Of a stretch of DNA of 64,000 bases, positions 45,920-54,556 are shown piece by piece. The stretch's first letter is position 1; each line of letters begins with the position of its first letter. A program made the translations under genes and the position numbers. The notes beneath the pieces are model-generated. The model searched no databases, had not been told where the DNA came from, and was given only the letters and a program-made list of their open reading frames with translations. The stretch is from Lutibacter citreus (GTDB lineage: Bacteria > Bacteroidota > Bacteroidia > Flavobacteriales > Flavobacteriaceae): contig NZ_QEIH01000002.1 in the NCBI RefSeq assembly GCF_003260195.1, positions 310,001 through 374,000 of the forward strand, written 5' to 3'.

Positions 45920-46028
45920 TATATCATTTTTTATTTCTATCAAAAGTACAAATATTTAATTTTGAAAATGTTAATAAAACCTTATATAATTATCTATTCG
46001 TATTTTGCTTAAAAATTAGTTGAGTTTT

Positions 46029-46967
46029 ATGAAAAATAAGTGGTTTGTAGTGATTAATCCAACCTCCGGAAATGGTAGTTCTAAAAAGAAATGGCCACTT
46101 ATTAACAATGAATTAAAAAAACAAAATTTTCAATTTGAATTTAGTATTACTCAATACCAAAAACATTCAATAATACTTATTCAAAACGCTATAAAACAAG
46201 GATTTAATAAATTTATTTGCGTTGGTGGTGATGGAACTTTACATAATGTTGTAAATGCAATTTTAGAATTAAAAAATTTAACTCCTCACTACAAACAATC
46301 AGAAATAAAAGTTGGAATAATTCCTATAGGAACAGGAAATGACTGGATTAAAACCTACAAAATTTCAAAAGATTACAAAAAAGCAATTCAAACACTCAAA
46401 GAAGAAAATTATATTCAACAAGATATTGGCAAAATAATACTACAAAACACTAAAAAAGAAATCTACTTTAATAATTTAGCTGGTATAGGTTTTGACGCGC
46501 ACGTTGTTAACAAAGTTAATAAGTACAAAAATTTAGGATATCTAGCCTATTTAACCGGCGCTTTAGCAGGATTAACTAGTTATAAAAAACCTACTTTAGA
46601 AATTTTATTTAACAATAAAATACTGAAAACTAAAACTTTAATGTTATTAATTGGGTTATGCAAATATTCTGGTGGAGGAATGCAACTCACTAAAAACGTA
46701 ACAATTAATGATGGTCTATTTGATATATCATTTATTAAAAAAATAACGTTATTAACACTTTTATTAAACATAAAAGGATTGTTTAATGGAAAAATTACTA
46801 ATCATAAATTAGTTAATAATTATAAAACTTCAGAATTAAAAATTGAGGTTTTAAATAATGAAAAAGCCTATATTCAGGCAGATGGAGAACTTATAGGCTC
46901 AGGTAACTTTCACGTTTCAATACTTGAAAAAGCTATAAATTTTATAGTACCATTTAATAAAAGTTAA
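46029..46967 (+). CDS. Diacylglycerol kinase family lipid kinase (YegS/BmrU-like)
   Basis: 312 residues from the ATG giving MKNKWFVVINPTSGNGSSKK; a TTG three codons upstream is also in frame. The DAGK catalytic motifs are NPTSGNGSSKKKW, VGGDGTLHNVVNAI and PIGTGNDWIKT, with a C-terminal all-beta domain (FDAHVV, YIQADGELIGS). It phosphorylates diacylglycerol or a related lipid, or a sphingosine-type substrate. It diverges from rnr and lies before the long AT-rich gap. Confidence 0.92.
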   Translation: MKNKWFVVINPTSGNGSSKKKWPLINNELKKQNFQFEFSITQYQKHSIILIQNAIKQGFNKFICVGGDGTLHNVVNAILELKNLTPHYKQSEIKVGIIPIGTGNDWIKTYKISKDYKKAIQTLKEENYIQQDIGKIILQNTKKEIYFNNLAGIGFDAHVVNKVNKYKNLGYLAYLTGALAGLTSYKKPTLEILFNNKILKTKTLMLLIGLCKYSGGGMQLTKNVTINDGLFDISFIKKITLLTLLLNIKGLFNGKITNHKLVNNYKTSELKIEVLNNEKAYIQADGELIGSGNFHVSILEKAINFIVPFNKS

Positions 46968-47035
46968 AATTTTCTTAAAATATTTGTAACAAATAGTAAA
47001 TTAATACGTCTTTATTAATATAGAACAACTTATTA

Positions 47036-47194
47036 ATGAAACGATTATATAAAATTATTATCTTATTTCTTATTATATTCTTTGTAGGAATTTTAATAAC
47101 AGTAAAGAGTATTAATAATTCTTTTACTTCAGAAGATACTATAGAAACTGTTTCAATACCTTCAAATACTTTAAAGCTTTCAATAAAAATATAG
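47036..47194 (+). CDS. Small membrane protein (52 residues), hypothetical
   Basis: ATG to TAG, 52 codons. MKRLYKIIILFLIIFFVGIL is a positively charged start followed by one transmembrane helix; the remaining 30 residues are polar with many Ser and Thr (NNSFTSEDTIETVSIPSN). The topology and charge pattern look like a genuine single-pass protein or a secreted peptide precursor. It is on the same strand as the lipid kinase, 68 bases after it. No homologue is recognised. Confidence 0.5.
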   Translation: MKRLYKIIILFLIIFFVGILITVKSINNSFTSEDTIETVSIPSNTLKLSIKI

Positions 47195-47647
47195 AGTTCT
47201 TATTTTTTAATTAATAAAAGAAGAAGAAAATTTCAATTATAATTTCAGAATTAAAATAATCTGTAGTTATCAACATATATATATATAATAAAAAGTTTTA
47301 TTTAAAATTTTAAAAAAGAATGATTGCTATTATAGTGTGTTAATATGTAGCATAAATACTTGATAATATATTTTGATATTTCACTTATTAAAACATACTA
47401 ACAGTTTATAAATATTTAAACACTTATTAATCACTAAAATTAGATAGGTTATTAACATCCTCTTAAAAGTACTATCAACCTATTTAATTGTATAAAAATA
47501 TTGATTTTTATTGTTAATAACCGTTAGCATGTATGTTTAAAACTTTAGATGAAAAATCAATAAATAAATTTGGTTTTAAACTTTACATTCTGGATTAGAT
47601 AAATTAATTAAATAATCAAAAAATACTTTTCTTTTTTAAGTGTAAAC

Positions 47648-47656
47648 TTATCCACA
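47648..47656 (+). promoter_or_regulatory. Consensus DnaA box
   Basis: TTATCCACA, identical to the E. coli high-affinity DnaA box, in the AT-rich gap before rpiB. Confidence 0.5.
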
Positions 47657-47746
47657 ATGTTAAGTTTATATAAAGCTATTGTTACTCAGTTAATTAAAAA
47701 TTACTATTAACAATCAGTTTTTTTACTGTTAATAACCGTGAATTTG

Positions 47747-47754
47747 TACTTTTG
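47747..47754 (+). promoter_or_regulatory. -7 element of rpiB
   Basis: TACTTTTG (TAnnTTTG) lies 29 bases before the rpiB ATG. No TTG is at the expected -33 distance; the preceding TGTTAATAACCGT repeat (47727-47739) occupies that place. Confidence 0.55.
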
Positions 47755-47783
47755 CAGTCTAACTTATTAACAAAAACTAAAAA

Positions 47784-48221
47784 ATGGTAATTGCAATTGG
47801 TAATGATCACGCTGGTACTGAGTATAAATTCGAAATTATTAAACAATTAGAAAGCAAAGGTATAAAAGTTTTAAACTTTGGAACCGATTCAAATGATAGT
47901 ATGGATTATGCTGATGCTATTCATCCGGTAGCTGATGCGGTTGAATCTGGAAAAGCTACCTATGGTATAATTTTATGTGGTAGTGGAAATGGTGCCCAAA
48001 TGACAGCTAATAAACACCAAGGTATTAGAGCTGGTTTGGTTTGGAATAATGAAATTGTTGAATTGATAAGATTACATAATGATGCAAATGTTTTAGCCAT
48101 TCCTGCACGTTTTGTATCATTACAACAAGCTTTAGGATTTGTAGATATATTTTTAAATACAAAATTTGAAGGTGGACGCCATAAAACAAGAATAGATAAA
48201 ATACCTACAAGTTGTTGTTAA
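47784..48221 (+). CDS. rpiB: Ribose-5-phosphate isomerase B
   Basis: 145 residues. The N-terminal AIGNDHAGTEYKFEIIKQL and the active-site loop GIILCGSGNGAQMTANKHQGIRAGLVW (catalytic Cys in LCGSGNG) identify the RpiB/LacAB family. It interconverts ribose-5-phosphate and ribulose-5-phosphate in the pentose phosphate pathway. LacA/LacB-type sugar-phosphate isomerases share the fold, but this single gene away from lactose genes points to RpiB. It is followed by a zinc exporter gene with a separate promoter. Confidence 0.95.
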   Translation: MVIAIGNDHAGTEYKFEIIKQLESKGIKVLNFGTDSNDSMDYADAIHPVADAVESGKATYGIILCGSGNGAQMTANKHQGIRAGLVWNNEIVELIRLHNDANVLAIPARFVSLQQALGFVDIFLNTKFEGGRHKTRIDKIPTSCC

Positions 48222-48284
48222 TGTAAATAACAACTCTAATAAATTTTAATACCAATTAAATTGTAATCATTTAACAATGTTACG

Positions 48285-48292
48285 TAAATTTG
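48285..48292 (+). promoter_or_regulatory. -7 element of the cation exporter gene
   Basis: TAAATTTG matches the consensus; a TTG lies 21 bases upstream (48261), a slightly long spacing. The ATG follows 24 bases later. Confidence 0.5.
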
Positions 48293-48316
48293 ATTGGTAT
48301 TTTTATTTATAAAATA

Positions 48317-49225
48317 ATGAGTCATCATCATACACACAATCATCCTACATTATCAGGTAAAAACTTATTAATATCTATAGTATTAAATATAGTAATTACC
48401 GTAGCACAAATTATAGGTGGATTTATATCAGGAAGTTTAGCTTTAATTTCTGATGCTGTCCATAATTTTTCTGATGTTATTTCTTTAATAATTAGTTATA
48501 TAGCTAATATTTTAACTAAAAAAAAGAAACAAACTAAGCAATATACATTTGGTTACAAACGTGCTGAAATTATAGCAGCATTTATAAACGCTGCTACACT
48601 AATTATTGTTGCGGTTTTTTTAGGTAAAGAGGCAATTGAACGTTTTAATAATCCTCATGAAATTAAAACTAACTTAGTAATTTGGTTGGCAATTTTAGGA
48701 ATCGCTGCAAACGGTTTTAGTGTGCTTTTATTAAAAAGCGATGCTAAACACAACTTAAATATGAAATCTGCTTATGTTCATTTATTTACAGATATGTTAA
48801 CTAGTGTAGCTGTTTTAGTAGGAGGTTTATTAATGAAATATTATCAAATTTATTGGATTGATGCTTTATTAACTTTATTAATTTCAATCTATTTAATTTA
48901 TATGAGTTGGAGTATTTTAATAGCTTCAACTAAAATATTAATGTTATTTGCACCAGAAGATGTTAATATTGATGAAGTTGCAGAGGATGTTGTAAAAGTA
49001 AAAGGAATTAAAAATATTCACCATGTACATATTTGGCAATTAAATGAATACGATTGCCATATTGAGGCGCATATAGAGTTTAATGAAGATATTAAATTAT
49101 CTGAATTTGATTTAATTTGTGAAAAAATTGAGAAACTTTTATTAGAAAAATTTCAAATTACACACTGTAATTTTCAGCCAGAATTTAAAAGGGATGATTT
49201 AAAAGAATTGATAAATAAAGATTAA
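48317..49225 (+). CDS. Cation diffusion facilitator, Zn2+ exporter (CzcD/ZitB-like)
   Basis: 302 residues from the ATG giving MSHHHTHNHPTLSGKNLL; an in-frame TTG nine codons upstream overlaps the -7 promoter element. Six membrane helices carry the metal-site motifs LISDAVHNFSDVIS (helix II, HxxxD) and HLFTDMLTSVAVL (helix V). The His-rich start and a C-terminal cytoplasmic ferredoxin-like domain complete the CDF pattern. It exports zinc or a related ion from the cytoplasm in exchange for protons. It is a single gene. Confidence 0.93.
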   Translation: MSHHHTHNHPTLSGKNLLISIVLNIVITVAQIIGGFISGSLALISDAVHNFSDVISLIISYIANILTKKKKQTKQYTFGYKRAEIIAAFINAATLIIVAVFLGKEAIERFNNPHEIKTNLVIWLAILGIAANGFSVLLLKSDAKHNLNMKSAYVHLFTDMLTSVAVLVGGLLMKYYQIYWIDALLTLLISIYLIYMSWSILIASTKILMLFAPEDVNIDEVAEDVVKVKGIKNIHHVHIWQLNEYDCHIEAHIEFNEDIKLSEFDLICEKIEKLLLEKFQITHCNFQPEFKRDDLKELINKD

Positions 49226-49259
49226 AAAAAAAGCGATGTTTAAACATCGCTTTTTTTTA
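49224..49259. terminator. Bidirectional terminator
   Basis: The perfect inverted repeat AAGCGATGTTT / AAACATCGCTT (49231-49252) is flanked by A-run and T-run. It serves the convergent exporter and secreted-protein genes. Confidence 0.93.
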
Positions 49260-49276
49260 GTAAAATAGTTTTTATA

Positions 49277-49915
49277 TTATTTTGTATAAGGTATTCTTCT
49301 AGATACTTTTCTCATTAAAATATTTATTAAATCTTGAGCATCACTACCTAATGAACCTTTTATTTTTTTATTATAATTTACAACTAATTCATCATCAGCT
49401 GTATTGGTAAAATCCATATTCATAATTGCTGAACTAGTTGCAAACATTCCACCTGTTAATACTGCAAGTCCTATTGCTGCTCCGTTAGACATTGGTTTTG
49501 AAGTTTCAAAGTTTCCTGTAATTACAGCTTCAACACCTAAAATTTTACCTAATTCACTTGGTAAATATTCATCATATGAGTGAATATCTATTCCATTTTT
49601 TTTAAGCAATGCATTTGTACGTGAAGGATTTTGAACATTAACTAATAAAGATCCTCTTTTTTTTCTAGTTAAAAACCAAGTGTGCATTCCTTTTTGAATA
49701 TCTAAAGATTCATCTTTATTCATTTGAATAATTTGTTCAGTTGTAAAATCTTTTAATTCTTTTGGTCTTAGTTTTACTTGAACTTTTAAAGGTAAAATGG
49801 CGATAGTTTTTGTATTAGCTACATACGTATCAGCATCTGGATGTACATATAGTTTTGTTTGAGAAAATGATGCGACAGAGATAAATAAACTTACTAAAAA
49901 TAGAATTTTTTTCAT
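49277..49915 (-). CDS. Secreted conserved hypothetical protein (CsgG-like fold possible)
   Basis: 212 residues with a signal peptide (MKKILFLVSLFISVASFSQ). The stretch TKTIAILPLKVQVKL followed later by LGKILGVEAVITGNFE resembles the ILPF...GVDAVVTG pattern of CsgG/GNA1162-type envelope proteins, but no lipobox is present. A glycine-rich hydrophobic segment (AAIGLAVLTGGMFATSSAIM) lies near residue 150. It is a single gene ending at a bidirectional terminator. The function is unknown. Confidence 0.6.
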   Translation of the reverse strand: MKKILFLVSLFISVASFSQTKLYVHPDADTYVANTKTIAILPLKVQVKLRPKELKDFTTEQIIQMNKDESLDIQKGMHTWFLTRKKRGSLLVNVQNPSRTNALLKKNGIDIHSYDEYLPSELGKILGVEAVITGNFETSKPMSNGAAIGLAVLTGGMFATSSAIMNMDFTNTADDELVVNYNKKIKGSLGSDAQDLINILMRKVSRRIPYTK

Positions 49916-50096
49916 TAATTAATTTTTAAAACAATACCTACTTTATTTTTGAATTGGTTTTTCGGTTTAGTTCCAATTATTTTTTCAAAAGTGACAAATG
50001 TATAATTAATTAATTTTTCATTGTTAAAAAGTCAATTATTTTTATAAATTTCAATAAAATAACACCTAATTTTATCTTTTAATATTTTTAAAAATA

Positions 50097-50543
50097 ATGC
50101 TTCAAATAAAAACAAAAACCTTTACTGAATTAACAAAAGATGAATTATATGCTATGCTTCAATTACGGAGTGAAGTTTTTGTTGTAGAACAAGATTGTGT
50201 ATATCAAGATATTGATTTTAAAGATCAAAAAGCAATACATATTTTAGGTTTCAAAAATGAAAAATTAGTAGCTTATACACGTATTTTTAAACCAGGAGAT
50301 TATTTTGAGGTTTCAAGTATTGGTAGAGTATTAGTAGCTAAAAAAGAACGGATTAATGGTTTTGGTCACGTTATTTTTAAAGCTTCTATAAAAGCTGTAA
50401 AAGATTATTTTAATGAAGAATTAATTAAAATTTCAGCTCAAAAGTATTTAAAAAAATTCTATGAATCTCACGGATTTATTCAACAAGGAAAAGAATATTT
50501 AGAAGACGGAATTCCACATATTGCAATGGTAAAAAGTAATTAA
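50097..50543 (+). CDS. elaA: GNAT N-acetyltransferase, ElaA-like
   Basis: 148 residues. LTKDELYAMLQLRSEVFVVEQDCVYQDID is the ElaA-type N terminus, and IGRVLVAKKERINGFGHVIF contains the acetyl-CoA loop (V-x-x-x-x-R-x-x-G-x-G). The natural substrate is not known. Its last four bases overlap the end of the convergent citC gene, with no terminator between them. Confidence 0.88.
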   Translation: MLQIKTKTFTELTKDELYAMLQLRSEVFVVEQDCVYQDIDFKDQKAIHILGFKNEKLVAYTRIFKPGDYFEVSSIGRVLVAKKERINGFGHVIFKASIKAVKDYFNEELIKISAQKYLKKFYESHGFIQQGKEYLEDGIPHIAMVKSN

Positions 50544-51613
50544 TGCCTAGCAGTACTTTGTTTTATTTTAGCTTTAATAGAGTCAGATTCTGCAGACAGT
50601 AAAAAGTTTTTAGTTGATTCAGGTAAAAAGTTTAAAAATTCATTTAATTTATCTTCTTTTATAGCTTCTCTTACTTTTGAAGCGCTTATATAATTATCTT
50701 TTCCATTTACAGAAATGCGCTCATATTCAATAACTTTAATACCATTTTCTGGTAAAATTTTATGCATTGCAGTATTATAAGCTTTAGTTGTTAAGCAATA
50801 ATTTTCACTTCCTATATATCGTTTTTTAATATTTAAAATAGGTGCAATATAAGTAGTAAATATGTTTACATCAATTTCAGCTTGTTTTTGAGAAACTAAA
50901 TTCCAAGATTCATTTTTTAAAAAATAATTAGGAAAAATTGCTCCAGAAACTATGTATGGTCCAGTAGCCAACATTATTACATTTTTTAAATCGGTAATAC
51001 CTTCTTCTATTAATTTCCAGCGAACTTCAAAGGTAAAAGCAGATAAATTTTCACTAACTACAAATAAATAAACAATTTCATTTTCTTTTGAAGCCTTTTC
51101 AATTAAATAACGGTGGCCAATGGTAAAGGGATTACAATTTACCACAACTGCAGCTACATTTTCTGTGACAGTTTTTACTTTTAATTTTTCTAACTTTTTT
51201 TGGTAATCTTTAATGGTTTTATAACCAAATTCTAATACAGCATAAATTGGTTCTGCGGTAGTAATTAATGAAAAACCTAATGCTTTAAATAATTTTGCAG
51301 TAGTAGGTTTTGTATAAACAAAACACTGTTTATAGTTTTCTAAACCCTTATCAGTTAAATAGGTAACTACAATTGAAAAGGCAGTAGTTTCTCTAAACTC
51401 TGGTGCAATAACCACATACTTTAAGGTATTTTTATATAATGATCCAGTTCCAATTATATCATCGTTTAAATTGTAAACAATCATGGTAAAATCTACTTCT
51501 TCTGGATTAAAATCAAAATCATATTTTTTTAAAAACGTTTGAAGAAGTTTAACATCCAAAGGGTTTTCTGTATCTAATAATTCTTGTCTAAAATCTGTAT
51601 CTTCAAAAATCAT
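50540..51613 (-). CDS. citC: [Citrate (pro-3S)-lyase] ligase CitC
   Basis: 357 residues. An N-terminal GNAT-like domain (about 20-125) is followed by a cytidylyltransferase-like domain with VVNCNPFTIGHRYLIEKAS (HIGH-type motif TIGH) and a C-terminal ISASKVREAIKED (ISxTxVR-type). It acetylates the prosthetic thiol of citrate lyase (on CitD) with acetate and ATP, switching the enzyme on. Here it is the last gene of the operon, 2 bases after citXG; in enterobacteria citC comes first. Confidence 0.95.
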   Translation of the reverse strand: MIFEDTDFRQELLDTENPLDVKLLQTFLKKYDFDFNPEEVDFTMIVYNLNDDIIGTGSLYKNTLKYVVIAPEFRETTAFSIVVTYLTDKGLENYKQCFVYTKPTTAKLFKALGFSLITTAEPIYAVLEFGYKTIKDYQKKLEKLKVKTVTENVAAVVVNCNPFTIGHRYLIEKASKENEIVYLFVVSENLSAFTFEVRWKLIEEGITDLKNVIMLATGPYIVSGAIFPNYFLKNESWNLVSQKQAEIDVNIFTTYIAPILNIKKRYIGSENYCLTTKAYNTAMHKILPENGIKVIEYERISVNGKDNYISASKVREAIKEDKLNEFLNFLPESTKNFLLSAESDSIKAKIKQSTARH

Positions 51614-51615
51614 AT

Positions 51616-52992
51616 CTATGCGTTTTTAACAAAATGAATTAAAAGTGAAACTGAAAGTAAATCGGCAGATCCGCCCGGTGAAATATGGTTTTCTTTGCAA
51701 TAATTACATAACTCAATATATGATTTTTTTGAGTGAATCGCATTTTTTGCAAGCTGTTTAACTTTTGTAAGTGATTCTAAATTACTTCTGTACAAAATAT
51801 TACTATCGTTATTTAAAGTCATAATATGTAGTAAAGTAGTTTGCAATACTTTTTGAATTTCTTCTTGATTAATTTCTTGGTGATTTTTAAAGTTTTCATC
51901 CAAAAAAGGTAAGGCATTTGTAAATACGCTCGGAAATCCTTCAGCAACTTCCTGACGAATACCAGCACCTAATTTTCCATAAGTTTCAAACATTAATTCT
52001 CCATGTGTTGAAGCTTTTTTAGAAGTTAATTCCAATTCATTTTTAACAATTCCATTAGTTATTTCAATTACTAAATTGCTAAATGCTGTATCTGAATATT
52101 CTTTATTTTCTGAAGTTATTTTAGCTATTGAAAAAAGTGAAATTCCAAATAAAAATATAATTCCTTTATGTGTATTTACATTTCCGGTGGCTTTAAACAT
52201 TTCTTGTTCTGCTTTTATACCAATGTGTCTAATTTTTGGTAAAATAGCGTCTAATTTTCCCGTATAATCATAACCTAATTCGCAAAATTCATTAAAAAAA
52301 GGAGTAAGTGAAACTGCTGAATTTAAGAATGTAAAAAAGTGCATATCGGTATGTGAGCCAGAATCTTTAAATGAAACCAACCCAGGTTTTGGACTTAAAG
52401 AAATTTCATATAGAATAGCTTTTGAAGCAAATCCCGATAAGGTATTAATCCTGTTATTTTTAGTGGTAATTGCTAACTGTTTTAATATATCATTAAAAAT
52501 TAAATCTCTAATTTCTTGTTTAGTATGCCGCTTATTACGCATACAAGATATAGCTGAATGTTCTCTACAAAAATAACATGGTTTCTTTTTTCCAGAGCTT
52601 ATTGGTAAACCTAAATCATTAAAAATATCAACATCAATTAAACGTCCTAAAGGATGTGATTTTTCAAAATTTTCTGTTAATTTTTTTAATTCTAATAAGT
52701 CAATTTTAGAGTTTTTAGAAATAGGAACTATAAAAAAATCACCTGCTTCATCTAAAATTAATGTTTCTTTTTTTGAAATTATTTCAATACGATTTGCTTG
52801 TAAATAGCTAATTAAATCGTTTTTAACTTCTAAAAAAAAAGTGGATATAAAAGTGTTACTTTTTGGATATCCAGGAATATTTAATGATAAACTTAAGGTG
52901 TTAAATTGCTGTTTTAAAAATAGAGCGCGTTGTAGCGCTCTATTCTCTCTAGCATTTAATATTTTATCTAAAATTTTATGGGAGTTAACCAT
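51616..52992 (-). CDS. citXG: CitX-CitG fusion: citrate lyase holo-ACP synthase / triphosphoribosyl-dephospho-CoA synthase
   Basis: 458 residues. The first 170 or so are CitX-like (LSLNIPGYPKSN, HPLGRLIDVDIFND and the Cys-rich PCYFCREHSAISCMRNKRHT). The remainder is CitG-like (EISLSPKPGLVSFKDSGSHTDM, NTHKGIIFLFG, KLGAGIRQEVAEGFPSV). CitG makes the 2'-(5''-triphosphoribosyl)-3'-dephospho-CoA precursor; CitX attaches it to Ser14 of CitD. Fused CitXG proteins are known, for example in Haemophilus. It overlaps the citF stop by eight bases and so is translationally coupled to it. Confidence 0.93.
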   Translation of the reverse strand: MVNSHKILDKILNARENRALQRALFLKQQFNTLSLSLNIPGYPKSNTFISTFFLEVKNDLISYLQANRIEIISKKETLILDEAGDFFIVPISKNSKIDLLELKKLTENFEKSHPLGRLIDVDIFNDLGLPISSGKKKPCYFCREHSAISCMRNKRHTKQEIRDLIFNDILKQLAITTKNNRINTLSGFASKAILYEISLSPKPGLVSFKDSGSHTDMHFFTFLNSAVSLTPFFNEFCELGYDYTGKLDAILPKIRHIGIKAEQEMFKATGNVNTHKGIIFLFGISLFSIAKITSENKEYSDTAFSNLVIEITNGIVKNELELTSKKASTHGELMFETYGKLGAGIRQEVAEGFPSVFTNALPFLDENFKNHQEINQEEIQKVLQTTLLHIMTLNNDSNILYRSNLESLTKVKQLAKNAIHSKKSYIELCNYCKENHISPGGSADLLSVSLLIHFVKNA

Positions 52993-54544
52993 GGTGTTTT
53001 ACTTGCCTAATAACATCAATAATGGTTCCGTCTCTATATTCAATTAAACCAACTATTTTATCTGTAAATTCTATTTCTTGAACTTTCCCTACAATAGACT
53101 CTACTTCTATTTGTAAATCTTCAATTTTACGAATATTTAAGCCAGCTTTAATCAATTTTTCTTCTAGTTCTGGTTTTAAAGGATTTACACAAATACCTCT
53201 TTCTGTAACTAAAACATCAATTGATTCTCCTGGTGTAACTACTGTATGAATTGATGTTTTAACAATAGGAATTCTACCTCTAAAAGATGGACAAACAACA
53301 ACGGTTAAAGTAGCTCCAGAAGCTGTATCGCTATGTCCTCCAGAAGCTCCTCTAATAGTTCCATCAGAACCGGTTATTACGTTAACATTAAAATTGGTGT
53401 CAATTTCAAGAGCTCCTAGTACAACAATATCTAATTTATTTGTCATACATCCACAATTAAATGGATTGGCATATAAAGCCGCCGGAATTTCAATATGATG
53501 GCTATTATCTATTAAGGATGAACAAACAGCTGCATCAAAAGATTGAACGTCAAAAATTGTATTAAACAAACCTTCATTTAACATATCAACTCCATAAGAA
53601 GTAACACCACCTAAAATAAAACTTCCTTTTATTTCGGAAGTTTTCATTTTTTCACGAATATATTTGGCTACTGCTAATGAAGCACCTCCTGCTCCTACTT
53701 GAAATGAAAATCCATTTTTAAATGAGCCCGAATGTTCAATAACATTTGCAGCTAATTTTGCAATTCTTAAATCAATTGGTGATTTAGTAATACGTGTACT
53801 TCCTGTGGCAATTTTTGAAGCATCACCAATAGAATCTATTTTTACCACATAATCAACAAAATTTTGAGTGATTGAAATAGGAATACAAGGGTAATCAACC
53901 ATATTATCAGTAACTACAATTACTTGTTTTGCGTATCGCGTATCAATACTAGCATATCCCATAGAACCAAATGCAGATTTACCTTTACAACCTGTTGCAT
54001 TTCCTTCATTATCTGCTGCAGAAGCAGCAATAATAGCTAAATCTAAATTAATTTTTCCAGTATGAATGGCTCTAACTCTACCTCCATGTGAGTGAATAGT
54101 TACTGGTATATCTAAAACACCTTCAGAAATAGCTTTTCCTATTTCTCCTCTAATTCCAGAAGACCATATTTTTGTAATGGTTCCATCTTTTAAATATTTT
54201 AAAATTGGATTGTGTACTTCATTTAAAGAAGACGCTGCCAAAGTGATATTTTTAATACCCATTTTGGCTAGAATTTCTATTGAATTAACCAAAATATTAT
54301 CCCCATTTCTTAAATGATGATGAAAGGAAACAGTCATACCACTTTTAGGAGAAGTTTTAATAATTGCTTCTTCTAAAGTTTGGCAAATTTTACTTTGGTG
54401 AGGTAGTTTAGCTTTATTTGGTGGTGGAATTGTAACTTCATCCATCCAACCTTTTTTAAGTTTTTGCCAAGCACCAACAAACATGTCTATTTTTCCAACA
54501 CCATTAATATATTCTGGAATTTCACGACCAATTACATTTTTCAT
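52985..54544 (-). CDS. citF: Citrate lyase alpha subunit CitF
   Basis: 519 residues, normal for CitF. It is of the CoA-transferase type; SFHHHLRNGDNILVNS, VTIHSHGGRVRAIHTG and FNCGCMTNKLDIVVLGALEID are family blocks. It transfers citrate onto the acyl carrier (citrate:acetyl-ACP transferase) as the first half-reaction of citrate lyase. It sits between citE (12-base gap) and citXG (eight-base overlap). Confidence 0.96.
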   Translation of the reverse strand: MKNVIGREIPEYINGVGKIDMFVGAWQKLKKGWMDEVTIPPPNKAKLPHQSKICQTLEEAIIKTSPKSGMTVSFHHHLRNGDNILVNSIEILAKMGIKNITLAASSLNEVHNPILKYLKDGTITKIWSSGIRGEIGKAISEGVLDIPVTIHSHGGRVRAIHTGKINLDLAIIAASAADNEGNATGCKGKSAFGSMGYASIDTRYAKQVIVVTDNMVDYPCIPISITQNFVDYVVKIDSIGDASKIATGSTRITKSPIDLRIAKLAANVIEHSGSFKNGFSFQVGAGGASLAVAKYIREKMKTSEIKGSFILGGVTSYGVDMLNEGLFNTIFDVQSFDAAVCSSLIDNSHHIEIPAALYANPFNCGCMTNKLDIVVLGALEIDTNFNVNVITGSDGTIRGASGGHSDTASGATLTVVVCPSFRGRIPIVKTSIHTVVTPGESIDVLVTERGICVNPLKPELEEKLIKAGLNIRKIEDLQIEVESIVGKVQEIEFTDKIVGLIEYRDGTIIDVIRQVKHHG

Positions 54545-54556
54545 TTTTTTAATAAT

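Larger units (their letters stand above)
47195..47783. other. Candidate chromosomal replication origin (oriC)
   Basis: A 589-base gap of about 19 percent G+C by hand count. It contains one perfect DnaA box TTATCCACA (47648-47656), set inside an inverted repeat TAAACTTA / TAAGTTTA, and near matches TTATCAACA (47267), TTATTAACA (47449 and 47764) and its reverse TGTTAATAA (47512 and 47727). The last two are part of a repeated TGTTAATAACCGT. Two parS sites lie about 20 kb to the left. dnaA is not in the window. The evidence is suggestive only. Confidence 0.4.
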
